Counted from the first letter of the stretch, positions 33,472 to 45,475 are shown. The stretch is 64,000 nt of DNA from Rosa chinensis (GCF_002994745.2 NC_037094.1:28494956-28558955); one strand, 5' to 3'. The notes: a model not told the origin generated them from the sequence alone. Made by a program: numbers and translations.

Positions 33472-35224
33472 AGAGATCCGATCCTGGACTCTGACTCATT
33501 GTTCTTTGATCCTTGACCCTTGTTCTTTGTGCTTAGATTTGTTCCTTGTCCTTTGATCCTTTCATCACCGTTGCCTTCTTATATTTCCAAGTACTTAATT
33601 TGTTGCTTTTCCTTCTGCTGCGTATTCACCATGGTGAAAGATCAAGACGTTTCTCTCAGGTTCTCCTCAAATCTGACTTGTAACTACTGCAAGAATCCAG
33701 GCCACATCAAAGCAAATTGTTACAGGTTGGTTGGTTTTCCAGCAGGTTACTTTGATAGGCCCCGACCTCAGGACAACAAACCCAAGGGAAAGGTTGCTGT
33801 TCATCTTATTCAAGACCAAGATTACTATGCGGTGACAAAACCAGATCACACCAACTTTGCTCTAAGGATACCGCATCCGTAAGTCGCGGTGGTAATGGTA
33901 AGGTTGGAGTTGCTTTAAAAATTTCCAGCTTTACTGGTGGCAATACTTGGATAATTGATTCTGGAGCATATGACCATAGGACCTATGATCGTAGTTTCTT
34001 TCTTTTTCTCAATCCACCCTCTATTTCCTCTATTGTCAATGCCAATGGTGATTCTTTTTCTATTTTAGGAATAGGGTTTGTTCGTCTCACCCCTTCTTTG
34101 ACACTATATGATGTTCTTTATGTCCCTGATCTCTCTCATCATCTTATATCTGTGCCTCAGCTTAATACTCAATCTCGATGTTCTGTAACATTTTTTCTGT
34201 TGTATGTGATTTTTCAGGACCTTCCTCGCTAGGGAAATAATCGGCAGGGGTTATCTGAGGGGTCGACTATTTCATCTGGATTGCATGTTCGCCGGAATGA
34301 AGCAGGAGAAGGCAATCCAAGCAGCTTTGATTTCGACTGGGGTTACTAATCAAGTTGAAGAATTATGGCTATGGCATCGGAGATTGGGGCATCCTTCCTT
34401 TAGTGTCATGAAGAAATCTATGTCATCCTTATTTCTGGGCATTGATGAGTTTATGTTGCATTGTGAGTCATGTGTTTTAGCTAAAAGTCATCGTACTAGT
34501 TATCCTTTGAGTAATACTAGGAGTTCTTTTGCTTTCGAGCTTATTCATTCTGATGTATGGGGACCTTCCCGTGAGTCAACCTTGTCTGGCAAACATTGGT
34601 TTATTTTGTTTATTGATGATTATACTCGTCTCCCTTGGGTCGCTTTATTGAAACACAAATATGAAGTCTTCTCTGCTTTCCAAGAATTTTTTGCTCTTGA
34701 TCAATTTGGAGCCAATATTAAAGTCTTTCGTTCTGATAATTGGGGGGGAGTTTGTCAATTCTCAGTTTCACCAATTCTTTCATTCTCATGGGATCATTCA
34801 TCAAACTACTTGCCCTCAAACCCTTGAACAAAATGGGGTGTCAGAAAGAAAGAATCGTCATGTTCTTGACATAGCCCAATCTCTTCTATTTAGTGCTCAT
34901 ATGCCTAAGTATCTTTGGGGAGATGCAATTCTCACTGCTTGTCATCTCATCAATAGGCTACCTTCCTCTGTTCTCAATGGTCAAACCCCATATGCTGCCC
35001 TTTCAAATCATGTGTTTGTCCCTTCGTTTTCTAATCTCCCTGCTCGTGTCTTTTGGTGTGTTGTGTTCGTCCATGTTCCTAAGAATCAAAGGTCCAAACT
35101 TGATGCCAGGGCATTAAAGTGTGTTTTTGTGGGCTATGGTGTTAATCAGAAGGGCTACAAGTGTTTTCATCCTCCTACACAGAAAGTTTTTGTTACCATG
35201 GACGTCACCTTTTATGAGGATGCA

Positions 35225-37812
35225 TGTTACACCCCATATCTGAGATACCCTTTTTACTGAATTACATGAAATTCCTTATGGTTACCGTTCACGGTTATAA
35301 TTTTAACGTTTAGGGGGTGGTTAAAAATTGACTTTTTGTGAGTTAATAATTTGAGAAAATTTCCTTCATGAAAGTTGTAGAGGACGTTAAACTGAGTGCG
35401 TGCATATGTGGTACGTAAAAATCGGAGCTCGTATGCAAAAGTTATGAGTGAATTATGAAATTTACTGTTCATGGTAAAAATTAGGATATATTGGGAAAGT
35501 TACCCGGATAGGTTTCCAAATCCGGAAACCCACCCCTCTTTCTCTCTTTGGAAACCTACCCCTCTTTCTCTCTCCTCTCCCCCGACTCTCCCCCTTTCTC
35601 CTTCGGGTTTTTTCTTCCTCCCTCCGGTTCCCCACTTTCCGGCCACCATCCGGCGTGCAACCGGTCACCACAGGGGCGCCTCAACCTGCTCGTCATACCA
35701 GTGACCTGGGTTTGAGGAGTTTTGGCCGGAAAAGCTCGATTTCACGCCGGGAAGGTAAGGTTGCAGTTTTGGGGATTTTGCCGATTTCCGGCCATTCCGG
35801 CCACCTCCGGCCACCATATTCACATCGAAGGTTCGGTTTTTGCAGGAGATCATTTTGCCTAAGGTCTTGCTTCTCAATTTTCCGTGTAGAGGTGGAATCG
35901 ATCGAACCCGATTCTAGGGTTCTTGAGCTTTTCTGGAAAATTTTCACCGGTTCGATTCGGCCACTTAGAGGTAAAATTGATCAATGTTGTAGTTGAGAAG
36001 TTGTTTGGGTCTGTTGAGATGATGTTGTTGCCGGAATTTGGTGGTCATCGGAGAAGGTCGCCGCCGGCGCGTGGGGACCACGCGCCGCCACTGTAGGTAG
36101 CGCGTGGAGGCGCGTTAAGCGGTGTTTTAATTGTCGTTTTAACCCCTTATACTCTATATCGATCGTAGTTTGTAATGTATGAAGTTTGGTGGAAATTGGA
36201 GGATTTACAAATTGAGTTTAAATGATTAATTATTGATTATCGTGAATTCGATCGCCGAATTCCTTTCGAATTCACTCTAGGTATTGCATCAATGACAGAT
36301 TATTGTTGGAGCATTAAGGATGGATGTGGTAGAGAGTTGAGGAGTCGGATATTAGGAAGGGGGATGTTATGAATTTCCAATTATAAGTATCGTGAAATTA
36401 AAATTCCGTCCTGTGGATTATATATATATTTATGATTGTTATTCGTACAGGACGAGAGGAGTCTCCATACGAGGAGAATCACGAGCGACGTCAGGATTGA
36501 CCGCTTATTGTGAGTGGACTTTTGATTTTAATTGATGCATGCAAATTAAATTCCGCAAGTTTTAAGTTATTGATTTAACAACTATTTATCGAGCATTTTA
36601 TTTTGGTTTGGATTATTGAATGTTTTATTGGTTTGAACTTTTGAATTAAGATTCGTTATGCTCGATTTGAGGATTTTGTTTTATGCGGATTCGGAAATTT
36701 ATACTATTGATTTTATATTTATATTCAGCTCTTGGAGCTTTTTAAGAGATTTACGAAATAAGAATTCGAGGAAGCAAAACTTTATACTTCTTTATACCCT
36801 ACTTATATTGGAACTTGAGATGATCTTAGCGTGCGGGGTCACGTCTTTATACACTTGGATTCTTATTTCGTGAGATAAGTGGGGAAATTATACAGATTTA
36901 CTGGCTTTGGACGATCTCCTTCCTCACCATACGCGGGTCATGTGAATAGGTCTCCTCCTCACTTACTTTGTGTTTGTGAGTGGCAGTGAGGTAGCTTTCT
37001 CCTCCTCACGTGGGTGGTAGTCGAGGTGATATTCTCCTCCTCACACAATCTATGTGTGAATGGAAGTTGAGGTTATTAGTTCTCCTCCTCGCACAATCTA
37101 TGTGTGAGTGGCAGTCGAGGGTAGGTTGAGCCTGAGGGGCTCCATTCCCGTATGGTGAACCCATTTTCCCCATGTTCTTTTGTTGTTGTTCTTGACTAGC
37201 GGGGCTAGTCGGTCTTTTTTTTTTCTTATTGCATGCATCGGGAGTTTTATTGAGATAATTGTGGAAAAGTATAAAACCCTTTTTCTTTCAATTACTTATT
37301 TTTGTCCACTCACGCTAACGTTTTTATATACTTTTCCCTGGGCCCTTCGGTTTCAAATGCCCAGATTGCAGTGTTGTTGCTCGGTGTACGAGTGTGAGCC
37401 ATAGTGACCGCACCTGCTTCCGCCATCACCTTCTGTAGGTTACCTGGTTAACCTACTATATTCCTTGTCTATTTATATTCCTAGAATGCTCTGATTACTA
37501 AGGGATATGTGACCCAACTTATATGTATTATATTTGAGGCATATGACCTAACTTTGGTGATTGTAGTAACTTATACCCTTTGGAGATTATTTACGATGAT
37601 ATTAGCTTTGGGATGATTGTTTGAATTTGGGAGCAGGGTGGCTCCAGGAGTCGTGGTTGGATGATTAGAAGTGAATTTTGGTTTTTCCACAGGTTTTTGG
37701 GTTAACCATTTTTAAGGGAGGTTATGTCGAAATTTTTGGTAAATCTCCTTTAAAGGTGGGTCCCGCAGGGCCACTTCGGATTCCAGGGTGGAATTCGGGG
37801 TAGGTCCTGTCA
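35225..37812 (+). mobile_element. Solo LTR (2.59 kb) nested in the copia integrase/linker region
   Basis: Starts TGTTACACCCCATATCTGAG and ends GGGTAGGTCCTGTCA (TG..CA), flanked by the perfect 5-bp duplication ATGCA (35220-35224 and 37813-37817). The copia coding text on the two sides joins in phase when the insert is skipped. No primer site, polyprotein or second LTR is seen, so I call it a solo LTR, probably from a Ty3/gypsy or large non-coding LTR element. Contains GC-rich and CT-rich stretches (35520-36120) and a short repeat array (36951-37120). Confidence 0.85.
36951..37130 (+). repeat. Imperfect tandem repeat inside the solo LTR
   Basis: Units starting TCTCCTCCTC at 36951, 36998, 37033 and 37081, each followed by a GTGAGTGGCAGTGAGG-like block. 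Period 35-48 bp. Confidence 0.75.
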
Positions 37813-37951
37813 ATGCATGTTATTTTTCTCCCATCAATCCTTTACTTCAGGGGAGAAACACACTTTTTTGGAAGAGAGATCTTGTGGGATTAAAATTCAG
37901 CCCATTGAAGCCAATAACACTCCTGTAGAAATAGAAAAGGCAATTGCCAAA

Positions 37952-38223
37952 CAGAGCATTGCGAGTTCCGAAACAGAAAAGACAATTGCTAAATTGTCTA
38001 CCCTTCACCATGCAACTGCCGAACAGAGCATTGCGAGTTCCGAAATAGAAAAGGCAATTGTTAAATCCTCTACCCTTCGCCATGCAACTGCCGAACAGAG
38101 CATTGCAAGTTCCAAAACAGAAAAGGCAATTGCTGAATCGTCTACCCTTCGCCATGCAACTGCCGAACAGAGCATTGAGAGTTCCGAAATAGAAGAGAGA
38201 ATTTCAGAATCGTCTACCCTCTA
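37952..38223 (+). repeat. 72-bp in-frame tandem repeat in copia pol
   Basis: Four units starting at 37952, 38024, 38096 and 38168 (exact period 72), the last slightly short. Each encodes a 24-residue unit of the form QSIASSE.EKAI..SSTLRHATAE. The open frame crosses all units. It sits in the variable linker between integrase and reverse transcriptase. Confidence 0.95.
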
Positions 38224-40086
38224 AGAAGGCCAAGCTTCTCCACCCCTCTTAGATACAGATAACCCTTGTCAACCAATCCATGAGGAGCGTCCCAATCTTG
38301 AGGTTAGTGGTGTTTCTTCTAACTCTGATATTGGTGATAGTGTGTATGTTTTGCCTCCTAGGTCCACCCGTGGTAAACCACCTCGTGAATATGAACCAAG
38401 TTTAGATGTTAAGTCTAAGTATGCCATAGTTAACTTTGTATCTACCGACCGATTATCCAAATCCCATGCTTCTTTTGTGAATCAAATATCCTCTGTATGT
38501 GTTCCCAGTAAAGTGCAGGATGCTCTCAAGGATCCCAAATGGTCTCAAGCAATGAATGAAAGCGATGGAGGCATTGGAGAAGAATAATACTTGGGAGTTG
38601 GTGCCACCTCCACAAGGAAAGAGAGTTGTTGGATGTAGATGGGTGTACACTATCAAACACAATGCAGATGGTTCAGTGAACAGGTATAAGCAAGACTTGT
38701 TACAAAGGGATATACTCAAACATATGGCGTGGATTATGAGGAGACTTTGCTCCAGTAGCAAAGATTAATACTGTTCGAGTGTTGATGTCTCTAGCAGCTA
38801 ATCTAGATTGGCCTTTGCAACAGTTTGATGTGAAGAATGTCTTTTTACATGGAGAGCTATTTGAAGAAGTCTATATGGATCTACCACCAGGATATGAGGC
38901 AAGCACATGAGGTAGATTTGTGTGTAAGTTAAATAAGTTCTTGTATGGACTCAAACAATCACCATGAGCTTGGTTTGGAAGATTCTCTTAAGCTATGCGT
39001 CGTTTTGGGTACAAGCAGAGCAACTCTGACCATACATTGTTTCTGAAACGCTGTAAAGGTAAATTAACTGCCTTGATTATTTATGTTGATGGTATGATAA
39101 TTACTGGTGATAATTCAGAGGAGGTTGAAAGATTAAAAGATCTGCTTGCATCAGAGTTTGAGATGAAAGATCTTGGTTCTCTTAAATATTTTTTGGGGAT
39201 TGAGGTGGCTAGGGGAAGTTTAGGAATTTTCTTATGCCAGAGAAAATATGTGCTTGATTTGTTGATAGAGACAGGAATGCTAGGATGTAGACCTGCTGAT
39301 ACTCCTATTGAGCAAAATCGTAAACCGACTGAGTACCCTAATCAAACTCCTACAGAAAAGGCTCGCTATCAGAGGTTAGTTGACAGATTAATCTATCTCT
39401 CACATACTCGGCTAGACATTGCATATGCAGTTAGTGTTGTGAGTCAATTCATGCATAATCCAAGTGAAACTCATATGGAAACTGTGATCCGTATTATGAG
39501 GTATTTAAAGTCTACACTTGGAAAAGGCTTGATGTTTTCAAAGCATAATCATCTGGATATTAGTGGTTATACAGATGCGGCAGGTTGTGTTACGGATAGA
39601 AAATCTGCTTCTGGTTACTTCACTTTTGTAGGTGGTAATCTTGTTACTTGGAGAAGTATGAAACAAAAGGTTGTGGCTAGGTCAAGTGCTGAAGTAGAGT
39701 ATAGAGGTATGGCTCATGGAGTTTGTGAATTACTTTGGTTGAGAAATTTACTTCGTGATTTGGGATTTAAACCCAAACGAGCCATGGATTTGTATTGTGA
39801 TAATAAGGCAGCGGTGGATATTGCTCACAACCCAGTTCAACATGACAGAACTAAGCATGTTGAGGTTGACAGACATTTCATTAAAGAGAAGCTCAATGCT
39901 AAGCTTATCTTCTTTCCTTTTGTCCACTCAGAAGAACAGTTAGCTGATGTTCTCACGAAGACAGTATCGAGTAAGGCATTTCATGACTCACTTGACAAGT
40001 TGGGCATTCGTGATCTGTTGGCGTGAGTCATACTTACCTTATTTATGTAGATATTCTGTAATATTCCATTATATGTAATATTCTGT

Positions 40087-40256
40087 TCGGAAATAGGTTT
40101 TTCGCTTAGGGAATTATGGTTTTGTTCAAGCAATTGAGACTCATAGCGTAGAGAAGGACGTGGCGAAAGGAGTTTGACTCGAGGCATGGACCTATCTGGC
40201 ATTGCATCGTCGATCGCAATTTCGGTAACTCCTTCAATTTTAGGTTTCATTCTCTG

Positions 40257-40295
<39 letters not shown>

Positions 40296-40596
40296 CTGCC
40301 GAGGTGTTTTGTTCAAGATTTAGTTTGTGATAGAATTTGAGTGATGGTGAACAAATCTAATGGATAGTGTTGTGCTTTAAGTAGCAATTTTGATGAGAAT
40401 GGATAATGTTGTTTGAGAAGGAATAGATCTACGCGTTGATTAATTCTAGGGTTATTGTTTTGTTTGGCAATTATAGTTTTTAAAATTGACAAGTATAATT
40501 GAAGTGTTAGGATTTTGTGTGGTTCTGAATCATGAAGTGTTTCGATGAGTAAAGATTGTGTTGAAGACTTGAAGTAAATGTGGAATGTGTAAATCC
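40087..40596 (+). other. 510-bp gene-like insertion in the copia 3' LTR
   Basis: The segment has no match in the 5' LTR. It contains ATGGACCTATCTGGCATTGC at 40186, a 13-codon frame (MDLSGIASSIAIS) ending at a GTAACT donor-like site (40225), then a T-run of 36 (40260-40295) and AT-rich intron-like sequence. It resembles a 5' UTR, first exon and start of an intron of a host gene. No target duplication is visible; about 13 bp of LTR were lost at the junction. The source gene is not recognised. Confidence 0.5.
40260..40295. repeat. Poly(T) run of 36
   Basis: An uninterrupted homopolymer. The Lys-rich minus-strand frame across it is an artefact. Confidence 0.95.
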
Positions 40597-40701
40597 TTAT
40601 TAGGTTTACTACTTGCCTTAAGAGTAGTACTGTTCAGTCAAAATTATCTCTTGTTTTTCGTTATATTTGACTTGTTGCTGATGGAGCAGCTAAAAAGGAA
40701 T

Positions 40702-42668
40702 GGGAAAAATGCACCAACAGTGTCTGGACTTAAAGAGGACTGTCAAAGTGATACCTGAACTTTAAAACGTATCAATGTGATACCTAGACTTATATTTTCT
40801 TATCAACGTAGTACCTATATCAACTTTCCGTCACGGTGCAGTTAAGTTGACCACGTGTGATGCACGTGACGTTGAAAAAAATAGCTAAATGACTGATGTG
40901 CCCCTCAAATTGCTTTTTTATCTGATTTATGATTTAATAGAAATAAAATAATTAATTTAAATGGATTTTATAAATAAGAGAGAGAGAGAGAATTAAACAA
41001 ATTTCTTCTTCTCTCCTATTCATCATCAGTTACCCAGAATTGATCCTCCTCCGACTCCACTCTTAATTCTCTGGCTTACAATTACCTTTGATCGAGAGCT
41101 TACATTCAAGGTTGACCACACTGCCCTTAAATCTGTGGCTATCTTTTCCATTATCTTTTGTGAAAATCGAAACCCAGTACAGCATTTGGTGAAGATTGAA
41201 GAAAAGGAGAAGATTTTAGAGCCTAAATCAGCTCCATTAGAGACTGATTAGTTTCTCAAAACCCTAATAGAAACGAGAGGTGATTGAACGAGGACTTTTG
41301 AAAGCTTGTTTCTTTGAAATTGAATTGGGCTGGTGTTTGGGAAATTGAAAAGTTTGTTTTCCGGGGTGATGTAAGGCTAGAGGCCGAAGCTGTCGGCGAG
41401 ACCGATGAAGTTGCAGATGCGGGTGGTGTGGATGTTGCATGTCGAGAACGACGGAGAGGATGGTGGGGTGGGATTGGAGCTGTGATTTGAGAGTGGAGGG
41501 TTGGCGGGTCTTGAGTTTCTGATCAACGGTGTATACGAAGGGCTCGAAGGAGAGAATGAGAATGGTGGCGGCTAAGTCGTCGTCGGCATCGGCGGGGATG
41601 AGCAAAATATGTTAGTACTAACCCATACTAAGATCATCGCGGAGGATCAAGGCAGGTACGACGAAGCACGAATGAGCCCATGGCGATCTGCAGGATAGTG
41701 AGATGAAGTTGCCGTTGGTTTTCGGTAGGGGTTGAGGCAATTGGTTTGGTCTGAGTCGGAACTAGGTTGGGTTGTGGCGGCGGTGGTGGTAAAGTTTGAG
41801 GGATGAGAGTTGCTTAGATTTTTTTTAGAAATTTTGTCTTCGAGGTCATCAATTTTTTGGCTGATATTAAGATGTTGAGTCGCCTTCATCATCGAAACTT
41901 GATCACAGTGATTGGCATATGTATAGTTTGTGTGGTTTATAATTGTTTGTTTGGTTTCCTATCAATTGCTTGTTTGGTTTTCTGAAAGAAAAAGTTGGTC
42001 TTCAAGAAAATAAATTCTCTGAATCCCTTTGTTCTTTTCTCTTTTTTGAATCTGTTTTGCTTAGTTGAGCTTATGAAGCATAGTGTGAGTTTGTTCATGC
42101 CAAGGGATCATAGTTTCTTCTTGTTGAGTTTTGACTCATGAAACACATAATGGGTTTTCTTTGGTTGGGTTCATGTCATCAATGGGTTTGCTCTAACTTA
42201 GAAGTTGTAAGAGAAACTCAGATAAAGGAAAGATGAACAGTTGATTTTAACTTTAAAATCTTTGCTTAATTTGCTTCGTATGTTGTTCTGATCTGAACTA
42301 GGTAAGCAAACTCAAGATCAAAGCTTGTCTTTAATCTTCAGATTTCAAAATTATGGATGGAGGATTATTCAATTTTCAATTTTTATTTTCATTATCATAA
42401 TTTATTCAATTTTTTGTAACCAAAAAAAAAAATTATTCAATTTTTATTTTTAATTTTCAATATTTAGGATTTGATGGAGTAAAAAGTCTTTTTTGCCTTT
42501 ATTTTAGGCGTCACGTGGTTAGACTTGACGGTGCTGTGACGGAAATTTGACACAGGTATCACGTTGACAAGAAAATATAAGTTCAGGTATCACATTGATA
42601 CGTTTTAAAATTCAGGTATTATTTTGACAGTCCTCTTTGAGTCCAGACATTGTTGGTGTATTTTTCCC
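40702..42668. mobile_element. Non-autonomous Mutator-like element (possible Pack-MULE)
   Basis: Long terminal inverted repeats of about 165 bp: GGGAAAAATGCACCAACAGT at 40702 and, read from the right end at 42668, GGGAAAAATACACCAACAAT, with strong matching throughout (..TTAAAACGTATCAATGTGAT in both). Flanked by the perfect 9-bp duplication AAAAGGAAT (40693-40701 and 42669-42677). Long TIRs with 9-bp duplications define MULEs. No transposase. The core has a GC-richer patch (41340-41800) that looks like captured host sequence, but I cannot identify the donor. Confidence 0.92.
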
Positions 42669-42677
42669 AAAAGGAAT

Positions 42678-43077
42678 TAATGCAAGAAATTCAGAAAGAG
42701 ATTTAGAAGAGAAAAGAAATAAGGGTTGAAGAGGAGAGAAATAGAAAGGACGAAGAAGCCATTGATGCCACTTAAATTAAAATGAACGGGACAAGAGGAA
42801 GATCCTAGAAGAGACAGGTAATTCTTTTTTATTGGTTATTATGCACTTCCATGCATGATTACATGGTTAATTGTTGTAAAGTGAAACCCACTTGATTGCT
42901 TTTCTTGTGAGATTGGAACTTCAGTTTTGGTGATTTTTTCTTGTCCATGGTAGACATGAAGACAAGAAAAAGAAAATAAAGACAGATTTATTATTCGGAT
43001 TAACAAGTCAAATAATTTCATGTGTTATTAAAAGCAGCAGAATAAGGAAGACGAAAATGGAAAGAAGAGTAAAAAAA
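42678..43077. other. Spacer with an exon-like remnant, right of the MULE
   Basis: 42678-42818 reads as a highly charged Glu/Lys/Arg-rich peptide with one in-frame TAG and ends in GAGACAG before GTAATT, a donor-like site. Together with 40673-40692 on the other side of the MULE it may be a broken host exon. The remainder is AT-rich and probably 3' UTR of the phytocyanin gene. Confidence 0.4.
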
Positions 43078-44409
43078 TCATGAGTACAACAAGTAGACAA
43101 GACCTAGCAAAACGACAATCAGATTGCCTTGTACATGAGGAACTGAAAATGAAACGGATCCAGATGGCTGTTTATCATCATTGTCATCTTCTTGTTTGGG
43201 GTCATTGAAGTTGGAATTAGGGACGATTGTGTCCGGGATTGATTCATCGTCTCCACTGCTTGACTGTGGACTGCTTGCTGGTCCCGCCGGGGAATCGTCT
43301 AAACTCTTTGGCAAGCCATGTCCATGAGTAACATTTATCTTGAAGTGCTGCCCATTCTGGCACTGTTCGCCATCATAATCACCGGAAAAGAAATATGTGA
43401 TGCCCTCTTTTAACAAAGGAACTGCGACCGACACATCGTGTGTGGCGGTGTTTGACGGGTTCGCTTCCGACCATTGAATTATATCCTTCTCCTCGGCGTC
43501 GTCATAATCGCACAGCTTGTACGTTGTCATGCTATAGGTTTGGACGACCGAGTGGTTCGTATCAGTATTGAAAACTGCATGGCCAGCCATAATTAATTCC
43601 ATACCATAGAAAAACCAAATATGCCATAAAAAAAAATTAAAAAAAAAAATTAGTCCAAAAGGGACAAAAAGGAAAAAAGAAGAAGTTTAGACAGAATAGA
43701 AGAAAAGAATAATTGGCCTTGTAGATGAGCTGTCGACATATACCTAGGAGCTGCTTAAAGAGGATAAACGGAGAAGGCGTCGGTGGGAGTCTTTGTTTTG
43801 AGTGGCTACATGTGAAGCACACATGGCCATGCCGTTTTATGGAAACGTCCATCATTGCAACCTCGATCACCTTGTCCTATTCTTAATTCTTCCTCTTTCA
43901 GCTTAATAATTAACTAGCTTTTTCTTTTCGACTAAGATCTCTGACCCAGATAAATGGGATGAAATACATTTTAGAACAGGGTATTCAAAAGCTTCATGAT
44001 TGTAATGGAGCGACTCTATTACGTACCAATTTCTAGAACGAGCAGCTACGTTAAGAGTTTGCACTAATTTTTATCTACTTAGAAACACAAGGACTTATCA
44101 GATGAAAATTCTCAGAAAATCGCAATTCAAAAGTACTAGAAACGTAATTAGTGATGAAAATGATATAGATGGAGGATAAAAGTGATGATAAAAGAGAAGA
44201 AGGAGCTTACTGAGAAAATCTCCCAAGCTGAAGTTGTTGGCTGCAGCCCAGTTCTGGTAATTAAGATCAGGCTTTTGGAGGTTGTCGTACCAACCCAAGG
44301 AGTCGCCCACTGTGTGGTTCTTGTAGGCATGAACAGAATTACTGGAAACTGAAACAAGAATAAGAAAACATGATGAGGTGATGAGCACCTTATTTCGCGT
44401 CTCCTCCAT
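43078..44409 (-). CDS. Early-nodulin-like (phytocyanin family) GPI-anchored protein
   Basis: Two exons on the minus strand, 44409-44211 and 43574-43078, with a 636-bp GT/AG intron at the place usual for phytocyanins; 231 residues. Residues 1-28 form a signal peptide ending SVHA. The plastocyanin-like domain follows (YKNHTVGDSLGW; FNTDTNHSVVQTY; TYKLCDYDDA; GITYFFSGDYDGEQCQNGQH). Cys88 and Cys138 should form the conserved disulphide. Of the type I copper ligands His74 is present, but the Cys ligand position is Ser130 and the second His position appears to be Gln137. This alignment is mine and fits early-nodulin-like proteins, which do not bind copper. The C-terminal third is Ser/Pro/Asp-rich, like an arabinogalactan region, and ends in a hydrophobic GPI-attachment signal (GNLIVVLLGLVYLLYS). 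It acts at the outer face of the plasma membrane or wall. Confidence 0.92.
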
Positions 44410-45475
44410 TCTTCTTCGATCGTCCTCGGAGTTTCTGAGATGTGATTTTATTAGTACTCACTGCGGTTGCTGTGGGGAGCAGATCCATTTAGTACTTCAA
44501 CTTAATTGTTATCATGCATGTGAGGAATGCCACTGCCAGCTACTCAGACACTCTACGTGGCGAATATGTATTACTCAAGTCAATAGGAACCTCATGCAGT
44601 GACAATCACGGCATCAAGAAGGAGAATAATGAGACAAACAAATTAATTTGTTAATAACCTCATTATTTTTCACTTTAAATTTAAATTCAATGTAATTGAG
44701 CATGACTGGGTACAAAATCAACTGACAATCTAAGCGGGACTGACTATATGAAGTTGTCACGGAGTAAATAATAACCCATGTTAAAAAGATTTAATAAAAT
44801 AAGAAGGGTAAAAAAAAAAAAAAACAAAATCGTATAAAATGATAAAACGGTGAAGACTCTTAATAGTTAATACTGGGCATATGGAAACAAAAACTGATTT
44901 TTATTTGATATGCTAGTATTGTAGGTGTGCTATCAGCCTATAACATCAATTCCAATTGCTTACAGCTGAAGTAAAGGGCCGCACTCGCATGAGATGATCA
45001 GAATACCAATGACGTCAATTCCTAGGATTCCAGCGAATGGTCCAACGTGATTCATCATCAAAATTCAGTATATTTTTACAAAATTTGAGAAGAACGTACT
45101 AATAGTTGACAGGTTAATTGTAGATTCAATAATTTTTTTGAATTGAAATTTATGTGTAATTTGTTATCAACAATCTGCATTTTTTGTGTAATTTATGAAG
45201 ACAGATATATTCTGCTTTTATAATAGAAAAAGTCAAGGGCAGAGTTGATTTCAACTCGATCTCAATTGTGAATTGTGAATTTTAATTGTGAATGCATGTA
45301 AATTAAACAAGACTTAATAGGCAAATATATTGCAAAAGATTTATTTGGGTGCGTAATTGACAAAAATCTTATATATGTAATTTTCTACAGCCCATCGTGT
45401 TGTAATCACAAACTAAAATGCTAGCTTGCTCTTACATCAAGGATGAAAAGAAAAAGGAAATATGGTTTAGTTAGG
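44410..45475. other. Intergenic region
   Basis: Promoter side of the phytocyanin gene and 3' side of the LEA_2 gene. AT-rich. From about 45220 the sequence belongs to the tandem duplication described for 45220-49290. No further gene seen. Confidence 0.45.

Larger units (their letters stand above)
33631..40026 (+). pseudogene. Copia gag-pol remnants
   Basis: Gag is reduced to a short stretch with a knuckle CNYCKNPGHIKANC (33694-33735); the usual N-terminal gag region is missing because the frame begins only ~170 bases after the primer site. Protease WIIDSGA is at about 33950. The integrase zinc region and core (LWLWHRRLGHPS, ELIHSDVWGP, FIDDYTR, 34360-35224) change frame near 34740. After the solo LTR, a repeat-expanded linker (37818-38224) leads to reverse transcriptase (WELVPPPQGKRVVGCRWVY at 38595) with a frame change near 38690 and stops around 38910-38990. 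RNase H runs to the stop at 40024-40026. In the polymerase active site the second Asp of the YVDD box reads Gly. Clearly dead. Confidence 0.92.
33232..40672 (+). mobile_element. Ty1/copia LTR retrotransposon, decayed, with nested insertions
   Basis: Two LTRs share the start TGTTG(A/G)CGTGAGTCATAC and the end CTTGTTTTTCGTTATATTTG. The flanks carry the 5-bp direct repeat TGTTG (33227-33231 and 40673-40677). A primer-binding site follows the 5' LTR. Inside, gag zinc knuckle, protease, integrase, reverse transcriptase and RNase H remnants occur in the copia order. The 7.4-kb length is inflated by a nested solo LTR (35225-37812) and an insertion in the 3' LTR. Multiple frameshifts and stops make it non-functional. 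The LTR ends (..GATT/..GACT) are not the usual CA, and no polypurine tract is visible before the 3' LTR. Confidence 0.92.
40016..40672 (+). repeat. 3' LTR of the copia element, interrupted
   Basis: LTR sequence at 40016-40086 and 40597-40672 matches the 5' LTR; the middle is replaced by a 510-bp insertion. The pol stop codon lies 8 bases inside the LTR. Confidence 0.85.

Noticed and set aside
35455..35996. Frames in the CT-rich part of the solo LTR as a captured gene
   Set aside because: Overlapping frames on both strands with no domain; LTR leaders of this kind are often CT- and GC-rich.
39981..40316. Lys-rich minus-strand protein of 111 codons
   Set aside because: Created by the T36 run and antisense LTR sequence.
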